DNA of 15,183 nt from Bacillota bacterium (GTDB taxonomy: Bacteria > Bacillota_A > Clostridia > DSM-8532): the NCBI GenBank assembly GCA_023424865.1, contig JAFADM010000120.1, positions 1 through 15,183 on the forward strand. Reading direction: 5' to 3'. A program made the translations under genes and the position numbers. This document shows positions 7,230 to 14,430 of this stretch, piece by piece (within the stretch, counting starts at the first letter, position 1; the number at the start of each line of letters is the position of its first letter). The notes below the pieces were generated by a model. That model was not told the origin of the DNA. It did not search any database and saw only the letters and a program-made list of their open reading frames with translations.

Positions 7230-8726
7230 ATGGATATTGAATTTAAAGCCTATCTTGAAAAAATGCAGTCTCTAAACAGCGGTATATCTCTGTTTGCCTG
7301 GGACATGCGTACGCTTATGCCCAAAAAGGGTGTGGACAGTCATGCAAGAGTTATTGGCTATTTATCTGAAGAGCTTTTCAAGCTCACAACCTCCGAGGAT
7401 ATGGAACGTTTCCTTGATTATTACGGTGACGAGGAACACTTCAAAAAAGCGGATCCGTTAATTAAGGCCGCTTACAGGGAAGCCAGGGAGAATTTTCATC
7501 GCATAAAAAAAATACCCAGAGATAAATACACCGAATTTGTTATGCTCACCAATAAAGCGGAAGTCATGTGGGCCGATGCAAGAAAGAACTCGGACTTTAA
7601 TGCCTTTAAACCTTATCTTGAGAAAATCGTCGCTTTTCTTAAGGAGATGTCCGAATACATTGGTTATAAGGAAAATAAATATGACGTGCATTTGCATAAG
7701 TTTGAACCGGGTATGACCGTCAGGCAGCTTGATGCTTTATTCGGCAGCTTGAAGGATAAGCATATCGGCCTTTTGCGCCGTATTCGGGCATCAGGAAAAA
7801 ACACGGATAAAAATCTCCTCCTGGGTAACTACAGCATTGCCGCCCAGCAGGAATTCTCCCAATACATACTGGATCAGATGGGGTTTGACAAGGAGGCGGG
7901 CAGGCTGGATGTAAGCGCCCATCCCTTCTCCTGCTCCATTACTCATGGTGATGTGCGAATTACCACCAATTACAATGAGAAGGATTTTACCGGCGCACTG
8001 TTCGGCACTATCCATGAATGCGGACACGCATTGTATGAGCAGAATTTTTCCGCCGAGCTGGCAGGAACCAATCTCCATGATGGTGCGTCCTTCGGCATCC
8101 ATGAATCACAGTCCCGCTTCTGGGAAAATATGGTGGGACGTAGTGAGGCCTTTTGGAAGCGTTACTATCCCGAGCTTAAGAAACGCTTCCCCGACAGCTT
8201 GAAAAAGGTGGATCTGTGGAGCTTCTATTGCGCCATTAACCATGTGGAGCCGTCTCTTATACGCATTTACGCCGATGAAATGACCTACGATCTCCACATT
8301 ATGATTCGCTATGAGGTTGAAAAAAGCCTGTTGAACGGCAATTGCACCGTGGGCGAGCTGCCGGAGCTGTGGAACGCAAAATACAAGGAGTATCTGGGGG
8401 TTACGCCCCCCAATGACGCACAGGGGGTTCTGCAGGATATCCACTGGTCCGGCGGAGACTTCGGCTACTTTCCTTCTTATTCCCTGGGCAACCTTTATGC
8501 TGCCCAACTGCTCAACAGCATTAAAAAAGATCTGCCTGACTTTGAGGGCCTCATTGAGAAAGGGCAGCTTCTGCCGATTAAAAGCTGGATGACGGATAAA
8601 ATTCACCGCTACGGAAAAATGCTCACCCCTGAAGAGCTTATGCTGTCTGCTACCGGTGAAGCTCTAAATTCGTCCTATTACACGGATTATCTTACTTCAA
8701 AATATTCAAGGATTTACGGAATATAG
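7230..8726 (+). CDS. M32-family thermostable-type metallocarboxypeptidase
   Basis: A zinc carboxypeptidase of family M32 (Taq/Pfu carboxypeptidase group) that removes C-terminal residues from peptides; cytoplasmic, with no signal peptide. The 498-aa length is normal. The zinc site HECGH is at 262-266 (within GTIHECGHALYEQN), and the third ligand is expected in HESQS (291-295). Other family signatures are HPFS (231-234), HGDVRITTNY (239-248), IRIYADEMTYDLHIMIRYE (344-362), LQDIHWSGGDFGYFPSYSLG (401-420) and the N-terminal FAWDMRTLMPKKG (22-34). The start is fixed by GGGAGG at 7216-7221, eight bases upstream. It has its own candidate promoter and a weak terminator, so it is likely a single-gene unit next to the Lon-like protease gene. 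Confidence 0.95.
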   Translation: MDIEFKAYLEKMQSLNSGISLFAWDMRTLMPKKGVDSHARVIGYLSEELFKLTTSEDMERFLDYYGDEEHFKKADPLIKAAYREARENFHRIKKIPRDKYTEFVMLTNKAEVMWADARKNSDFNAFKPYLEKIVAFLKEMSEYIGYKENKYDVHLHKFEPGMTVRQLDALFGSLKDKHIGLLRRIRASGKNTDKNLLLGNYSIAAQQEFSQYILDQMGFDKEAGRLDVSAHPFSCSITHGDVRITTNYNEKDFTGALFGTIHECGHALYEQNFSAELAGTNLHDGASFGIHESQSRFWENMVGRSEAFWKRYYPELKKRFPDSLKKVDLWSFYCAINHVEPSLIRIYADEMTYDLHIMIRYEVEKSLLNGNCTVGELPELWNAKYKEYLGVTPPNDAQGVLQDIHWSGGDFGYFPSYSLGNLYAAQLLNSIKKDLPDFEGLIEKGQLLPIKSWMTDKIHRYGKMLTPEELMLSATGEALNSSYYTDYLTSKYSRIYGI

Positions 8727-8751
8727 GTACGAGGTTCAGGCCTGTCATAAT

Positions 8752-8788
8752 AAGTCCCCCTTTTCTATAGAATATAGTGGGTCTTTTT
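8752..8788 (+). terminator. Possible terminator after the M32 carboxypeptidase gene
   Basis: CTATA (8765-8769) and TATAG (8773-8777) form a perfect inner stem around GAA. Outside it, CCC (from 8756) can pair with GGG (8779-8781) and AAG with CTT, across an uneven internal loop, followed by a run of five T ending at 8788. The stem is imperfect, so this is a tentative call. Confidence 0.4.
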
Positions 8789-8852
8789 AAATGGTCCGGC
8801 ATAAGGCTGGAGGAAGAGACGATCCACAATACGTTAGTCGGGGGGCTTTAGC

Positions 8853-11261
8853 ATGGCGGTTGGGCCGCTTTCAGCGGGGAGCTTGAAAAGAGAATGCGAT
8901 CCGGATTGGCTTAAATTTCAGAATACTTCTCAGCTTGCTCCTTCCAGGGAGCTTATCGGACAAAACAGGGCCTCGGATGCCACGGATTTTGGCCTAGCGG
9001 TTCAAATGGACGGCTATAATCTGTACCTTTCAGGGGAGCCTGGGGTGGGGAAAACCCGTTATGGGCTTGAAAGCGCCCAAAAGCACGGGCGGCTGATGCC
9101 TGTGCCCGATGACTGGTGCTATGTGTATAATTTCGAGGATTCCAACAGGCCAAAGGCCTTGAATCTTCCTGCGGGAACAGGAAGGGAATTCAAAAAGGAC
9201 ATGGAGGATTTCGTCCGCACCATCGAGCAGGAAATCTGCAAGGCCTTTGAGGGCGAGGAATATGTTACGGAGCGGTCCCGCATCATTAAGGAATTTCGTG
9301 AGAAAAAGGATGAGTATTCCCTGGTGCTTACAAAGGAAGCGGCCGAAAGGGGTTTTCGCGTCAAAATGACAACCTCGGGCATCTATTTCATGCCTGTTAT
9401 TGATGACGAGCCTTTAAGTGAGGAGGAGTTCAAGGCTCTTGATGAGGATGTGAAGATGGAGCTGACCAAGTCCTCGGAAATTCTCCAGAATGAAACGGCG
9501 GAGACCATACGTAAAATCCATGAAATTGAAATGGAAGCTGAAAAGGCCGTCAGAGACTGGGAAAATCAGATTGCCCTTTATGCCGTAGGCGTGCATATGA
9601 ACATTCTTAAGGATAAATACAAGCTTTTTCCCTTCGTGGCCGAATACTTAAACGGCGTCCAGAAGGATATTCTGGCCAATATCGACAAGCTTGTGGCCAG
9701 GGATGATGAGCAGCAGAGCCAATCCCCCTTCTACAGGCTGATGCTTAAAAGAAGCGGTGAGCAAAACCCCTATGACCATTACCGGATAAACCTTCTTGTG
9801 GACAACAGCCGCCTGACGGGAGCTCCCGTCATCGTGGACTATAATCCCACCTATTACAATCTTATGGGGCGTTGTGAATACGAAAATGAGCTGGGAACCA
9901 TGATTACCGACTATACCCTTATCAAGCCGGGGCTGTTTCACCAGGCCAACGGAGGCTTTCTTATCCTCCAGGTAACCGATGTGATGGCTAATCCCAGAGC
10001 ATATGAAATTATTAAAAGAACGCTGAAAACCCGGCAAATTGTTATTGAAAACATTAAGGAGCAGATGGGGCTTGTGGCTGTGTCCGCACTAAAGCCGGAG
10101 CCTGTTCCTGTTAATGTGAAAATTATCCTTGTGGGAAGTCCGGAGGTTTATCACCTTTTATATCACATGGATCAGGATTTTAGAAAGCTCTTTAAGATTA
10201 AAGCCGACTTTGACGATTACCTTCCCTACAATCAGGAAAATGTACATAAAATCGCACAGTACATCAGTTCCTTTTGCAACCGTGAGGGAGTGGCTCACTT
10301 TGACAAATCCGGTGTCATGTCGGTCATCAATTACAGTTGCAGACTGGTTGAGGATAAGAATAAGCTATCCGCCCAATTCAGCGAGGTAGGCAGTCTTTTG
10401 GGAGAGTCGGGTACCTGGGCGCGTATGGAGGGCAGTGCGCTGGTTACGGAGCGTCATGTCAAAAAAGCCGCCGCAGAAAAGCGCAGGCGTTCCAGCCGCT
10501 ATAATGATGAGCTTCTGGAGCAGGTTCGGGAGGGAACGCTTCTTATTGATACCGATGGCTACGAGGTGGGGCAGATTAACGGCCTTGCTGTTATTGAGAC
10601 AGGAGATCTGGCCTTCGGCAAGCCCTGCCGTATTACGGCCACAACCTATATGGGAAAGGAAGGCATACTGGACATTGAAAGAGAGGTAGAGACAGGCGGA
10701 ATCACCCACAGCAAGGGCGTACTTATTTTAAGCGGCTACATTGGACGCAAATATGCCCAGGAAAACCCTCTGTCCCTTTCGGCCAGCCTTTGCTTTGAAC
10801 AATCCTACGGCTTTATCGACGGGGACAGCGCTTCTTCCGCCGAGCTCTACGCCATCCTCTCAAGCCTATCGGATCTCCCTGTGTATCAGGGAATTGCCGC
10901 TACGGGCTCCGTTAATCAGTTGGGATACATCCAGCCCATTGGGGGAGTGACCTGTAAAATCGAGGGTTTTTTTGAAATCTGCCGCATTCGGGGACTCACC
11001 GGAAAGCAGGGGATTATTTTGCCCAGCCAAAATATACAGAATCTTGTGCTTAATGATGAGGTGGTGGAGGCTGTGGAAAAAGGGTTGTTTCATATTTACC
11101 CCATTAAGACGGTGGAAGAAGGACTGGAGATCTTAACCGGAGTGAGGGCGGGGGATAGGCTTCCTGACGGCAGTTACCCTAATGGCACCATCAATGATCG
11201 GATATCCAAAAAGCTCAGAAAGTTTTCAGCCTCCTTTGGGTCCCTTTTAAAGTCCGAGTGA
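8853..11261 (+). CDS. Lon-like ATP-dependent serine protease (AAA_32 type)
   Basis: An 802-aa cytoplasmic protease that couples ATP hydrolysis to protein degradation. It lacks the N-terminal LAN substrate domain of classical LonA and fits the AAA_32 plus Lon_C family (COG1067) found in many Clostridia. Walker A is GEPGVGKT (61-68) and the Walker B-like strand is GGFLILQ (367-373). Between them, residues about 110-290 are a charged, helical, probably coiled-coil insertion. The proteolytic domain has the Lon Ser-Lys dyad: S659 in GDSASSAE and K702 in CKIEGFFE, 43 residues apart as in E. coli Lon (S679/K722). No membrane segment is visible, unlike archaeal LonB. The start is ATG at 8853, with a G-run (8840-8845) as a weak ribosome site and an in-frame stop at 8835-8837. 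It follows a peptidase gene and is closed by a hairpin terminator. Confidence 0.92.
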   Translation: MAVGPLSAGSLKRECDPDWLKFQNTSQLAPSRELIGQNRASDATDFGLAVQMDGYNLYLSGEPGVGKTRYGLESAQKHGRLMPVPDDWCYVYNFEDSNRPKALNLPAGTGREFKKDMEDFVRTIEQEICKAFEGEEYVTERSRIIKEFREKKDEYSLVLTKEAAERGFRVKMTTSGIYFMPVIDDEPLSEEEFKALDEDVKMELTKSSEILQNETAETIRKIHEIEMEAEKAVRDWENQIALYAVGVHMNILKDKYKLFPFVAEYLNGVQKDILANIDKLVARDDEQQSQSPFYRLMLKRSGEQNPYDHYRINLLVDNSRLTGAPVIVDYNPTYYNLMGRCEYENELGTMITDYTLIKPGLFHQANGGFLILQVTDVMANPRAYEIIKRTLKTRQIVIENIKEQMGLVAVSALKPEPVPVNVKIILVGSPEVYHLLYHMDQDFRKLFKIKADFDDYLPYNQENVHKIAQYISSFCNREGVAHFDKSGVMSVINYSCRLVEDKNKLSAQFSEVGSLLGESGTWARMEGSALVTERHVKKAAAEKRRRSSRYNDELLEQVREGTLLIDTDGYEVGQINGLAVIETGDLAFGKPCRITATTYMGKEGILDIEREVETGGITHSKGVLILSGYIGRKYAQENPLSLSASLCFEQSYGFIDGDSASSAELYAILSSLSDLPVYQGIAATGSVNQLGYIQPIGGVTCKIEGFFEICRIRGLTGKQGIILPSQNIQNLVLNDEVVEAVEKGLFHIYPIKTVEEGLEILTGVRAGDRLPDGSYPNGTINDRISKKLRKFSASFGSLLKSE

Positions 11262-11265
11262 AATG

Positions 11266-11287
11266 ATAAAAAGCAGGGGCTTTTTAT
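11266..11287 (+). terminator. Terminator after the Lon-like protease gene
   Basis: A perfect 9-bp inverted repeat, ATAAAAAGC and GCTTTTTAT, with a 4-base loop (AGGG), begins five bases after the stop codon. The 3' arm itself supplies the T-run. The stem is AT-rich and may therefore terminate only partly. Confidence 0.6.
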
Positions 11288-11310
11288 AAAACTTAAGCCC
11301 ATGCTAATCC

Positions 11311-11340
11311 TTGAAATAAAATTCATGAAATTGAAATAAA
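11311..11340 (+). repeat. Direct repeat TTGAAATAAA, 20-bp spacing, upstream of eut promoter
   Basis: TTGAAATAAA occurs at 11311-11320 and again at 11331-11340, both followed by ATTC/TTC-type sequence. The period is 20 bp, close to two helical turns, and the second copy ends about 60 bp before the -35. The stretch 11288-11400 is otherwise very AT-rich and holds no gene. It could be a regulator site or UP-like DNA, or chance in AT-rich sequence. Confidence 0.3.
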
Positions 11341-11402
11341 TTCTCATATTTTTAAAATAAAAATGACATAAACTCATAATAAGAAAAAATTATCTAAAAA
11401 TG

Positions 11403-11431
11403 TTTACAAAAATGAATATGGTTGATATAAT
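11403..11431 (+). promoter_or_regulatory. Sigma-A promoter of the eut operon
   Basis: TTTACA (11403-11408, one mismatch from TTGACA), a 17-bp spacer, then a perfect TATAAT (11426-11431). Transcription should begin near 11438, giving a leader of about 160 bases before eutA that contains the hairpins described separately. This is the best promoter in the window. Confidence 0.8.
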
Positions 11432-11445
11432 TTTTGTATAAGGAA

Positions 11446-11465
11446 CCGGTGCGCTGCCGCATCGG
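11446..11465 (+). other. 5'-most hairpin of the eut leader
   Basis: CCGGTGCG (11446-11453) and CGCATCGG (11458-11465) form an 8-bp stem with one G-U pair around CTGC. It abuts the first ANTAR-type hairpin with no gap. No T-run follows, so it is not a terminator; it may stabilise the 5' end or stack on the next hairpin. Confidence 0.5.
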
Positions 11466-11511
11466 AAAGCAATGTGGCTTTGCTCGCTCAATCGAAGAGA
11501 GTGAAGCTCTT
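11466..11511 (+). promoter_or_regulatory. Candidate dual-hairpin ANTAR (EutV-type) antiterminator element
   Basis: Hairpin 1: AAAGC (11466-11470), hexaloop AATGTG (11471-11476), GCTTT (11477-11481). Hairpin 2: AAGAG (11495-11499), loop AGTGAAG (11500-11506), CTCTT (11507-11511). ANTAR-protein targets are two hairpins with six-base loops having A at position 1 and G at position 4. Hairpin 1 meets this exactly and matches the eut consensus AGCAANGRRGCUY at 12 of 13 positions. Hairpin 2 keeps A1 and G4 but has one extra G before the 3' arm. In Enterococcus, phosphorylated EutV binds such pairs and prevents termination when ethanolamine is present. The regulator genes are outside the window. Confidence 0.7.
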
Positions 11512-11520
11512 TTCATATTT
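11477..11520 (+). terminator. Attenuator hairpin in the eut leader, exclusive with the ANTAR hairpins
   Basis: GCTTTGCTC (11477-11485) can pair with GAGTGAAGC (11499-11507), nine pairs including two G-U, extendable by two more pairs inside after one mismatch. It is followed by a T-rich tail, TCTTTTCATATTT. This stem takes the 3' arm of hairpin 1 and parts of both arms of hairpin 2, so it cannot coexist with them. The tail is only moderately T-rich, so termination strength is uncertain. Confidence 0.55.
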
Positions 11521-11597
11521 GAAGGGTTCATTTGAGACAGGAAGCACTAAAATACAATCGGACAAGCAGGTGACGGAATTGCCGGGGAGGCTGAAAG

Positions 11598-13031
11598 ATG
11601 GACTCATCTATTTTAAGCGTCGGGATTGATGTGGGGACAACCACCACCAGCATGGTACTGACAAGACTGGGTATCAGGAACACTGCACCGGGCTTTCTCG
11701 TCCCTCGCATTTCAATCGTGAGCAAGGAGATCATCTATCGAAGCGGGATCTACATCACTCCTCAGTTAACCGGCAATCAAATTGACATCACCGCGTTGGC
11801 GGAAATAATAAAAGCGGAATATCTAGAGGCAGGCATAACACCCGAAAGGGTACAGACCGGTGCTGTCATCATTACAGGGGAATCGGCCCGAAAGGACAAT
11901 GCGGAGCAGGTAACGGAAATTCTCAGCGGATTTGCGGGGGACTTTGTGGTTGCTACGGCCGGTCCGGACCTTGAATCCGTTATAGCGGCTCAGGGAGCGG
12001 GAATTCAGCAATACTCCCGGCAAACCGGGTGCATTGCCGTCAATTTTGATGTGGGGGGAGGCACCACCAATATTGCGGTTTTCCGGGCCGGAGAAGTCCT
12101 GGGCTGCTGCTGTCTTGATGTGGGCGGCAGACTGGTGCGGGTGGAGAAGGACGGAAGCATTTCCTATGTGAGCGCAAGCTTCGTGTTAGTAGCCCAGTCA
12201 CTGGGGCTGGCCTTTTACCCCGGTGAAAAAGCCGAAACGGAAAAGCTGAGGCGGGTAACCGACCGGATGGCCGAGCTGATAGGCGAAGCCGTGGGGATGA
12301 TTCCCGGATCACCCCTGTGCGAAAAGGTTCGAACACCGGGAAGCAGCATTCTTGCAAGCCCCGGACGTATGGATTGCCTCTCCTTTTCGGGAGGCGTTGC
12401 CGATCATATCCGGAGCCCGGGCGGCGATTGGTTTGTTCACGGCGATATTGGGCCGCTGCTGGCGGACAGTATCCTTAGAAGTACGCTTTACAGGAGCTTT
12501 ACCGTTATCCCCGCCAGAGAAACCATCCGTGCCACCGTCATTGGTGCAGGCGCCTATACAACGTCCATCAGCGGCAGCACCATCAGCTATTCCGGAGAAG
12601 AAGTCTTCCCCGTGCGGAATCTGCCCGCCTTTGTGCCCGGCAGGGAAGTGGAAAGCTGCTGCCTTTTGGGTGACACCGATTCGCTTTGGGAGCGGGCGGA
12701 CTGGTTTTTAAAGCAAAGCTCCTCGGAAAATGTTCTGTTCTGTTTCAAGTCTATTGAAAATCCCACCTACCGTCAGCTTTCAAACCTGGCTGACGTCATA
12801 GCAAAGGTTGCCCAAGGGCTCCTTTCGGAGAAGCAAAGTCTGTTTGTTCTTACGGAGTATGATTTTGCCAAGGCACTGGGACAGGCTTTAAAACGAAGAA
12901 TACCAGGGAGCTGGGCCATTGTCTGTATCGATGGCATCCGGGCACGCCAGGGTGACTATATCGATTTGGGCAGGCCTGTGGCAGGAGGGCTTGCGGTTCC
13001 CGTAGTTGTGAAGACACTTATCTATGGATAG
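11598..13031 (+). CDS. eutA: Ethanolamine ammonia-lyase reactivating factor EutA
   Basis: EutA is the ATP-dependent chaperone that exchanges damaged cobalamin out of ethanolamine ammonia-lyase so that fresh adenosylcobalamin can bind. The 477-aa protein has the actin/Hsp70-like ATPase layout: phosphate-1 loop GIDVGTTTT (9-17), phosphate-2 loop NFDVGGGTTNIAVF (149-162), a third glycine motif SFSGGVAD (262-269), and RATVIGAGAYTTSISGSTIS (311-330), which is characteristic of EutA. A run of three cysteines (170-172, GCCCLDVGGR) follows the second loop. GGGGAGG (11584-11590) lies seven bases before the ATG. It is first in the operon, 19 bp before eutB. Confidence 0.95.
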   Translation: MDSSILSVGIDVGTTTTSMVLTRLGIRNTAPGFLVPRISIVSKEIIYRSGIYITPQLTGNQIDITALAEIIKAEYLEAGITPERVQTGAVIITGESARKDNAEQVTEILSGFAGDFVVATAGPDLESVIAAQGAGIQQYSRQTGCIAVNFDVGGGTTNIAVFRAGEVLGCCCLDVGGRLVRVEKDGSISYVSASFVLVAQSLGLAFYPGEKAETEKLRRVTDRMAELIGEAVGMIPGSPLCEKVRTPGSSILASPGRMDCLSFSGGVADHIRSPGGDWFVHGDIGPLLADSILRSTLYRSFTVIPARETIRATVIGAGAYTTSISGSTISYSGEEVFPVRNLPAFVPGREVESCCLLGDTDSLWERADWFLKQSSSENVLFCFKSIENPTYRQLSNLADVIAKVAQGLLSEKQSLFVLTEYDFAKALGQALKRRIPGSWAIVCIDGIRARQGDYIDLGRPVAGGLAVPVVVKTLIYG

Positions 13032-13050
13032 GAAGTAAGGAGGAGTAGCA

Positions 13051-14430
13051 TTGAGACTTAAGACGAAGCTGGCAGGGCAGGTATATCAGTTCCCATCGGT
13101 AAAAGAGGTGCTGGCCAAGGCCAACGAAAAAAAATCGGGGGATGTACTGGCAGGACTGGCGGCAGAAAGCGACAGCGAGCGGATCGCCGCAAAGGAGGTC
13201 CTGTCGGAGCTGCTCCTTAGTGATCTTCGGAACCATCCTGCCGTGGATTATGAAATAGACGATGTAACCCGCATCGATCAGGATGCGGTTAATGAAACCA
13301 TCTATAACGAGATAAAAAACTGGTCGGTGGGAGAGTTCCGGGAGTGGCTTTTACGATACGGCACCACTGCGGAGGACATTCAAAGGGTAAGCAGGGGCTT
13401 GACAGCGGAAATGATTGCCGGTACGGCAAAGCTCATGTCGAATTTGGATCTTATTTATGCGGCAAATAAAATACGTATACATACCCATTGCATTACCACC
13501 CTGGGAAAGCGGGGAACCTTCTCCACACGCCTTCAGCCCAATCACCCCACCGACGATTTGGAAGGTATCACCGCCTCAGTATACGAGGGACTGAGCTATG
13601 GCTCAGGCGACGCGCTTATCGGCCTTAACCCTGTAAGCGATTCCGTTTCAAGCTGCCGGGAGATACTCAAACGGTTTCAGGAGATTAAGGATGCCTGGCA
13701 AATCCCCACCCAGCACTGTGTGCTGGCCCATATTACCACCCAAATAGAGGCTGTCAGGCAGGGCGCTCCGGCGGATCTGATTTTCCAGAGCATTGCAGGA
13801 TCTCAGAAGGGAAACGAGGCCTTTGGCTTTACTACCGACACGGTAAGGGAGGCCCAGGCTCTGCTTAAGCGGAAAGGATCGGCTCCGGGGCCCAATCTTT
13901 TGTATTTTGAAACCGGTCAAGGCTCCGAATTGTCCTCCGATGCCCATTACGGTACGGATCAGGTAACCATGGAGGCCCGCTGCTATGCCTTTGCCAAGGC
14001 CTTCTCCCCTTTCATGGTCAACACGGTGGTGGGCTTTATCGGTCCCGAGTACCTTTACGACAGCAAGCAGGTCATCCGGGCGGGACTGGAGGATCATTTC
14101 ATGGGCAAGCTGTCTGGCATACCCATGGGCTGCGACTGCTGCTATACCAACCACATGATGGCTGACCAGAATGATATTGAGAATCTGGTACTGCTTTTGG
14201 CATCGGCGGGGTGTACTTATGTTATCGGCGTCCCCTCCGGTGATGACGTTATGCTCAATTACCAGACCAACTCCTATCACGATGCCTTTGCTGTAAGGGA
14301 AACCCTGGGCTTGCGTCCCACAAGGGAGTTTGAGCTGTGGCTGGAGCGTATGGGGATTATGGAGAACGGAAGACTCACTTCCCTTGCCGGTGACCCCACT
14401 TTGTTTTCAGGGAGGTCGGGATTGAAATGA
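13051..14430 (+). CDS. eutB: Ethanolamine ammonia-lyase large subunit EutB (TTG start)
   Basis: The catalytic large subunit of adenosylcobalamin-dependent ethanolamine ammonia-lyase, converting ethanolamine to acetaldehyde and ammonia. The 459-aa protein reads as EutB end to end. The positions known to line the E. coli active site are present at the same numbers: R160 and Q162 (STRLQPNHP), N193 (IGLNPVSDS), E287 (YFETGQGSE) and D362 (GCDCCYTNH). The start is a TTG at 13051, chosen because AAGGAGGAG lies just upstream and the product begins (M)RLKTKLAGQVYQF, as known EutB proteins do. It ends in an ATGA overlap with eutC, so the two subunits are coupled. It may reside in a microcompartment if shell genes follow beyond the window. 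Confidence 0.97.
   Translation: MRLKTKLAGQVYQFPSVKEVLAKANEKKSGDVLAGLAAESDSERIAAKEVLSELLLSDLRNHPAVDYEIDDVTRIDQDAVNETIYNEIKNWSVGEFREWLLRYGTTAEDIQRVSRGLTAEMIAGTAKLMSNLDLIYAANKIRIHTHCITTLGKRGTFSTRLQPNHPTDDLEGITASVYEGLSYGSGDALIGLNPVSDSVSSCREILKRFQEIKDAWQIPTQHCVLAHITTQIEAVRQGAPADLIFQSIAGSQKGNEAFGFTTDTVREAQALLKRKGSAPGPNLLYFETGQGSELSSDAHYGTDQVTMEARCYAFAKAFSPFMVNTVVGFIGPEYLYDSKQVIRAGLEDHFMGKLSGIPMGCDCCYTNHMMADQNDIENLVLLLASAGCTYVIGVPSGDDVMLNYQTNSYHDAFAVRETLGLRPTREFELWLERMGIMENGRLTSLAGDPTLFSGRSGLK

Noticed and set aside
11438..11597. Adenosylcobalamin riboswitch before eutA
   Set aside because: I looked because the enzyme needs this cofactor, but the B12-box type conserved core is not present; the leader instead fits the ANTAR pattern.
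13648..14280. 210-aa minus-strand open frame inside eutB
   Set aside because: It lies wholly antisense to a certain EutB gene, has no recognisable protein features and no ribosome site; it results from codon bias of the real gene.
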